Below the pieces are notes generated by a model, which was not told the origin of the DNA, ran no database searches, and saw only the letters and a program-made list of their open reading frames with translations. DNA of 64,000 nt from NCBI GenBank assembly GCA_050789255.1, contig JBOZRQ010000029.1, positions 1 to 64,000 on the forward strand. Reading direction: 5' to 3'. Positions 59,874-64,000 of the stretch are shown here, in pieces. Within the stretch, counting starts at the first letter, position 1; every line of letters starts with the position of its first letter. This stretch comes from JBOZRQ01 sp050789255 (GTDB taxonomy: Bacteria; Bacillota; Sulfobacillia; Symbiobacteriales; Symbiobacteriaceae). Made by a program: the position numbers and the translations under genes.

Positions 59874-62264
59874 CTATTTTTCGTGATCCGGATGCAAGAT
59901 GCACCGTGGCAGCTTGCGAACGCGCTCGTGCTGGAACAACCGTGAAAAGGCCTCGCCCTTGGTCCATGTGCTCACTTGATCGGTATACGCCGGACTCAGC
60001 GGGTGGCCGCTCTGCCCGGGCATGCACACCTCGAAAGTGCTGTCCGCCGCTCCCATGTCGACCACTTGTCGCCAGGGGGAAGCGATTCGGACATCAAAGG
60101 GCGAGAGGGGGTGGTACTCTTGGGTCCACAAAGTTTGGGCGCTCCCGCCCACCGCATAGGCACCGATGTCCATGAACCACCGGAGGGCCGGGAGATGCTT
60201 GCACAGGGGATGGGCCAGGCGAAGTTTGTGCTCTCGGTCCCACCGCCAGTTCTCCGGAGAACGGCCCTGTTTGGCGGCCAGCAGTGCGGCCGATCGCCTG
60301 AACGACCTGAGTGCCACTCGATGCAGACCCTCTTCACCCTCCCGGCCGAGCCAGGGGCTGTCGCCGCCCTCCGAAACGGCCTGAATCAGCCGGTCAGTCA
60401 CCTGTACGGCCATACCGCAGGTTACGAACTGGTCGAAGAGATCAAGGCCCATCTGGGGCCGGAAGATTCCCTCCACGAGGAACTGGTACCACTGGTGCCA
60501 CAGGACGGCGGCCGGAGATGAGGCATCCTCCGCACAGTCCCACCCGGAGAGCAGCATGAGCGCCTTCTTCTCCAACTCGCTCAGGACCTCGGGGTGGGCG
60601 CCCTGCCGCAGACCTTCTTGCACGCTGTGCAGCAAGGTCTGGAGGAGCAATCTGGCCTGGTTGTTCACCCGATCGTTCTGCAGATCAAGCAGTTTGCCGC
60701 CTGTCAGGTCAAACGCTCCGTGAAGGCGCTCGCGGAGGCGGCGGGCCCTGTAGTGCGGGGTCGTCTGGCCCGCCGCAATCAGGTATCCATCGGGCGGATT
60801 CACGCTCTCTGGGTGATCGGCGAAGGGGATGACGCCAGCCCAGTCCCATTCTGACGTCCAACCGGGCAGGGGCGCTTGCCCGTCACCTCGGCTGCGGGCT
60901 GGAACCAGGCCAGCCAGCCGGCAGGCGATCGTCCCATCCTTGGCGGCGACCACGAAGTTCTGGGGAGGGCCGTCGTAGGTCGCCACCGCCTGTCGGAACT
61001 CCGCCCAGCTGTGGCTGCCGCTCAACTGCAGGAAGGCTTCGATCTCACGGGAGGGCGTTAGGCCTGTCCACTTCAAGGACAGCGCGACGTGCTGGTTCTT
61101 GGCGATAACGGGGCCATGCCGAGTCACCATGACCTCGTGCCGGACAGGCGATCCGCCCCGCACAGTGATCTCTTCAACCCGCACGCTGGCTTGGGTCCAC
61201 TGTTCGTTAAAGGCGTAGTGACCTGGCTGAGACGGGTCGAGCCGTTCGACATAAACATCTTGAACGTCGATCGCGGCGTTGGTGAGACCCCAAGCCAGAT
61301 CGCGGTTCTGGCCGATCATGATTCCAGGTATGCCCGGAAAAGAGGCACCGGTAACGTCCAGGCCATCCGGGCCGGTCAGGTGCACTTGGTACCATGGTGA
61401 GGGGACGCCAACGCTTACATGAGGGTCGGCAGCGAGCATCGGGGCGCCCGAGCGGGTACGGGTGCCGGCAACCGCCCAGGCGCTGCTGCCTACGGTCGTC
61501 TGCACGGTTTCAGTAGCCAAGCTCATGAGGGCGCTGACGTCGGGAATCGGAATAGCCTCCAGCTCGGTCAACAGGTCGAGGTCTGGTCGATCCCAAAACA
61601 GGCCGGCTGCCTTGTCGGCGCCCACGGTCTGGACTAACTGAGCCCGAAAGAGTTCCGTCGCCCAGTTTCCGCTCATGTTATAGGCAATGAATTTGCAGAG
61701 GAGCAGGGTATCCACGGCCGTCCAAGGTTCGGGACGGTAGCGTAGCACATCGAACTCTGGATGTAGACGCCCTTCGGCTATTCGGGCGTTCACCCCGTCG
61801 GCAAAGGCTTGCAGGTGGCCTCGCACGGCTGGGGAGTAAATGCTAAAGGAGGCTTCGGCTGCCTGGCGCAGGCCAATGGTCCGGAAATGCCGGTCCTGGT
61901 CCACCAGCTTGGTACCGAACAACTCGGCCATCCGGCCGCTTGCGGTCCGCCTGGTCATGTCCATCGCCCAGAGCCGGTCTTGCGCGGTGACGTAGCCCTG
62001 AGCCAGATAGAGGTCGTGCAAGTTCCGGGCGTAGATGTGTGGAACGCCACGGTCATCCCGGTAGAGTTCCACGATCTCGCGAAGCCCGCTTACCCGCAGC
62101 GATCCACTTCGAGCCGGCAGGCTTCGTTGAAGCCACAGGTACAGGGCGATTGAAGCGACCCCTGCCACGATGGTAAGCAGGCGGAAGAAGAGCGACTGCG
62201 TCCCCAGCGCCAGCCCCGCGCTGATCACCACCACGAGCCCACCGGTCCCGAATAGGCGCAGCAA
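59874..62264 (-). CDS. penicillin acylase family hydrolase, paralogue
   Basis: 796 residues, collinear with the neighbour. Two hydrophobic helices (about 6-20 and 28-46) anchor it. Family segments YRDDRGVPHIYA and AQGYVTAQDRLWAMD are followed by nucleophile Ser260 in TVGSSAWAVAG. The residue after the nucleophile is Ser, not the Asn of the sister protein, hinting at a different specificity. TTG start at 62264. A terminator separates the two genes, so they are transcribed independently. Confidence 0.88.
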   Translation of the reverse strand: MLRLFGTGGLVVVISAGLALGTQSLFFRLLTIVAGVASIALYLWLQRSLPARSGSLRVSGLREIVELYRDDRGVPHIYARNLHDLYLAQGYVTAQDRLWAMDMTRRTASGRMAELFGTKLVDQDRHFRTIGLRQAAEASFSIYSPAVRGHLQAFADGVNARIAEGRLHPEFDVLRYRPEPWTAVDTLLLCKFIAYNMSGNWATELFRAQLVQTVGADKAAGLFWDRPDLDLLTELEAIPIPDVSALMSLATETVQTTVGSSAWAVAGTRTRSGAPMLAADPHVSVGVPSPWYQVHLTGPDGLDVTGASFPGIPGIMIGQNRDLAWGLTNAAIDVQDVYVERLDPSQPGHYAFNEQWTQASVRVEEITVRGGSPVRHEVMVTRHGPVIAKNQHVALSLKWTGLTPSREIEAFLQLSGSHSWAEFRQAVATYDGPPQNFVVAAKDGTIACRLAGLVPARSRGDGQAPLPGWTSEWDWAGVIPFADHPESVNPPDGYLIAAGQTTPHYRARRLRERLHGAFDLTGGKLLDLQNDRVNNQARLLLQTLLHSVQEGLRQGAHPEVLSELEKKALMLLSGWDCAEDASSPAAVLWHQWYQFLVEGIFRPQMGLDLFDQFVTCGMAVQVTDRLIQAVSEGGDSPWLGREGEEGLHRVALRSFRRSAALLAAKQGRSPENWRWDREHKLRLAHPLCKHLPALRWFMDIGAYAVGGSAQTLWTQEYHPLSPFDVRIASPWRQVVDMGAADSTFEVCMPGQSGHPLSPAYTDQVSTWTKGEAFSRLFQHERVRKLPRCILHPDHEK

Positions 62265-62365
62265 GGGTATTCCCCCAGTTTAATTTCACTGTCTTGAAGT
62301 TAGATGTATGTTTGGGAACTCCTGCTTGACAGGTGAGGAGCGGCTTCCCTCGCTTGTTATGATTG

Positions 62366-62392
62366 CGCGCGGGAAATCGCGCGTGATATAAT
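62366..62392 (+). promoter_or_regulatory. extended -10 promoter of rpmE with overlapping inverted repeat
   Basis: TGA-TATAAT (62384-62392) is an extended -10. CGCGCG-N6-CGCGCG (62366-62383) sits in the spacer, replacing a -35 element, and may bind a regulator. The leader to the rpmE start is about 115 nt. Confidence 0.6.
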
Positions 62393-62515
62393 GCCTCAGT
62401 ACGACTCCGATCTCGTAGACCGGCGCCCTGCAAGCAGCAGCAACTGCTCAACCGGCCAAGCTCGGGAACGGCGGCGGGTTCGAGGTACAGAGATATTGAA
62501 AGCGAGGCGTATTCC

Positions 62516-62716
62516 ATGAAGGCTGGTATTCATCCGCAGACTCAGAAGACCCGCATCCAGTGCGGCTGCGGCGCTTCCTACGAGGTGCTCTCCACCCGGA
62601 AGAACATCAACGTTGAAATTTGCGCCAACTGCCATCCGTTCTACACCGGCAGCAGCAAGCTGCGCGTCGAAGCCGGCAGCCGTATTGACCGCTTCAAGAA
62701 GAAGTACGGCCGGTAA
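62516..62716 (+). CDS. rpmE: 50S ribosomal protein L31, zinc-binding type
   Basis: 66 residues, MKAGIHPQ start. All four zinc cysteines are present: Cys16, Cys18, Cys36, Cys39 (CGC and CANC), so this is the C+ form and no C- copy is needed here. FYTGSSKLRVEAGSRIDRF is the canonical tail. It precedes yqhQ-like and prfA genes. Confidence 0.97.
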   Translation: MKAGIHPQTQKTRIQCGCGASYEVLSTRKNINVEICANCHPFYTGSSKLRVEAGSRIDRFKKKYGR

Positions 62717-62728
62717 GCTTCATCTGTG

Positions 62729-62766
62729 TTAAACAAAGCAGAGCCGCCGCGCTCTGTTTTTGTTTT
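62729..62766 (+). terminator. terminator of rpmE
   Basis: AAACAAAG-CAGAGC / GCTCTG-TTTTTGTTT, an AT-extended GC stem with a CGCCGC-like loop. Confidence 0.75.
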
Positions 62767-62832
62767 AACACCAAACATAAACGTCCGAGATTACGTCAAT
62801 ATATAAGCAATAGGTGTGGAGGTGAGGTCAGC

Positions 62833-63705
62833 ATGAGTCAGCAGCAGGTCACTTACGGTGGACAGGCAGTCATTGAAGGGGTCATGATGCGCGGCCCGGC
62901 CCGAATGGCAATCGCGGTTCGGCGCCCCGATGGTGAAATCGCAATTCACCAGGAAGAGGTCAAGTCTGTGCTCCAGCGCTTCCCCATCCTGCGCCTGCCG
63001 GTGCTTCGCGGCATGGTGGCTCTGGTAGAGACCATGAGCATGGGCATCAGCGCTCTCATGTTCTCCGCCAACCAGGCCATGCCCGACGAAGAGCAGCTCT
63101 CCAAGAAGGAAGTGGCGCTGACCTCCACCGTGGGCATTGTGTTTGCCCTTGGCATCTTTGTGGCCGTCCCGACCCTGCTCTCTTCCCTGATGAAGAGCTG
63201 GCACCTGGGCAACACGGTCGTCAACGTTGCCGAGGCCCTCCTTCGCCTTGCCATGTTCATTGGCTACATGGTGGCCATTTCCGTCATGAAGGACATTCAG
63301 CGGGTCTATCAGTACCACGGGGCTGAGCACAAGGTCATCAATACCTTTGAAGCCGGCGCCCCGCTTACGGTCGAGGCGGCCCGCACCTTCTCCCGCGAAC
63401 ATAAGCGCTGCGGCACCAGCTTCTTGCTGTACGTGGTCGTCATTAGCATCGCGGTCTTTTCCGCCATGCGGTTCGACAGTGTTTTGGTCCGTATTGTTAC
63501 GCGTTTGGCGTTAATGCCCGTCGTTGCTGGCATCTCCTTTGAGGTGATCCGGCTGATGGGCAAGTACGACAATGGCCTCACCGCGCTAATTAGCCGCCCA
63601 GGCATGTGGCTTCAGGGCCTCACCACCCGTGAGCCCGATGACAGCCAGCTTGAGGTTGCCATCGCAGCGTTTGAAACCGCCCGCGGCCACGGCCTGCCGG
63701 GTTAG
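62833..63705 (+). CDS. DUF1385 membrane protein (YqhQ-like)
   Basis: 290 residues. N-terminal YGGQAVIEGVMMRGP and the central YQYHGAEHKVINTFEAG motif are diagnostic; HxxEH may be a metal site. About four membrane helices (about 92-118, 132-152, 200-220, 228-245). Function is unknown; genes of this family are often placed between rpmE and prfA in Firmicutes. ATG 62833 follows GGAGGTGAGG. Confidence 0.9.
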   Translation: MSQQQVTYGGQAVIEGVMMRGPARMAIAVRRPDGEIAIHQEEVKSVLQRFPILRLPVLRGMVALVETMSMGISALMFSANQAMPDEEQLSKKEVALTSTVGIVFALGIFVAVPTLLSSLMKSWHLGNTVVNVAEALLRLAMFIGYMVAISVMKDIQRVYQYHGAEHKVINTFEAGAPLTVEAARTFSREHKRCGTSFLLYVVVISIAVFSAMRFDSVLVRIVTRLALMPVVAGISFEVIRLMGKYDNGLTALISRPGMWLQGLTTREPDDSQLEVAIAAFETARGHGLPG

Positions 63706-63718
63706 CTACGCATTTGCT

Positions 63719-63746
63719 GGGGCACGGGGAAACCCGCGCCCCTTTG
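63719..63746 (+). terminator. hairpin after the DUF1385 gene
   Basis: GGGGCACGGG / CCCGCGCCCC with one mismatch, followed by TTTGCT. The tail region GCGCCCCTTTGCTATGCCCA matches that at 29350-29369 with one change. The weak tract may allow readthrough to prfA. Confidence 0.5.
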
Positions 63747-63795
63747 CTATGCCCACGCCAAGGCCCCAGGAAGCAACGAATGAGGTGGAAAAGAC

Positions 63796-64000
63796 TTGGA
63801 CGCTCTGATGAAGGAAAAGCTTGAGGCCGCGGAAGCCCATTATGAGAATTTGGCCTTCAAGCTTGGTGACCCCTCGGTGATTGGCGACTCTAAGGAGTTT
63901 CAGAAGGTGGCCCGCGAGCACAACAAGCTGGGCCCGATTGTGGACACATTCCGCAGCTACAAGAAGGTCGAAGCGGAGATGGCCGACGTGCTGGCCATGC
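63796..64000 (+). CDS. prfA: peptide chain release factor 1, N-terminal part (truncated by window end)
   Basis: 68 residues are visible from TTG 63796: MDALMKEKLEAAEAHYENL, then LGDPSVIGDSKEFQKVAREH, the standard RF1 N-terminal helical domain. The rest lies beyond the window. GAGGTGG is upstream; the in-frame ATG 63808 is an alternative start. Confidence 0.93.
   Translation, partial: MDALMKEKLEAAEAHYENLAFKLGDPSVIGDSKEFQKVAREHNKLGPIVDTFRSYKKVEAEMADVLAM

Overview
The window is a high-GC, Gram-positive chromosome segment. A spore-former of the Symbiobacterium type is the best guess. Pointers are a complete lysine-fermentation gene set, SLH-anchored surface proteins, a Spo0F-like regulator, RpoE (delta subunit), a T-box leader and a zinc-type L31. 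The organism assignment is inference from gene content and order, not from a marker-gene comparison.

The single-copy genes speE-speB-argS, rpoE-pyrG, the ywfO/ywgA-like pair, a spo0F-like gene, tal, glpX, rpmE, yqhQ-like and prfA are the set found in the rpoE-pyrG-spo0F-prfA neighbourhood of Bacillus. Here that backbone is repeatedly split by accessory blocks.

Layout: 1-0.5 kb, five tRNAs. 0.5-2.3 kb, archaeal-type AspRS under a T-box leader, divergent from speE. 2.3-5.9 kb, polyamine genes, argS and a XapX gene. 6-12.4 kb, a secreted helical-repeat protein, OsmC, an ECF sigma/anti-sigma pair, patatin, a sigma-54 activator, DinB and a methyltransferase. 12.5-15.9 kb, two GH3 beta-N-acetylglucosaminidase-like genes. 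16-21.8 kb, the lysine operon kdd-kamA-kamB-kamD-kamE, preceded by a well-formed sigma-54 promoter and paired inverted repeats. 22-29 kb, rpoE, pyrG, a membrane pseudokinase-like protein, an HD/YwgA pair and a NYN protein. 29-52 kb, an envelope block: four SLH proteins (one is probably the main S-layer protein), a TPR lipoprotein, a CtpA protease, a phosphoesterase, an FtsH-like protease and a large subtilase. 51.7-56 kb, the spo0F-like gene, then kal and kce, tal and glpX. 56-62 kb, a LysM/M23 protein and two penicillin-acylase paralogues. 62.5-64 kb, rpmE, DUF1385 and the start of prfA.

Together the kam operon and kal/kce encode all steps from L-lysine to crotonyl-CoA plus ammonia and acetoacetate: KamA makes beta-lysine, KamDE 3,5-diaminohexanoate, Kdd 3-keto-5-aminohexanoate, Kce acetoacetate and 3-aminobutyryl-CoA, Kal crotonyl-CoA. 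The pathway is split over two sites 30 kb apart, and the sigma-54 activator 6 kb upstream is the obvious candidate regulator of the first site. No CRISPR array, insertion sequence, prophage or integrase was seen.
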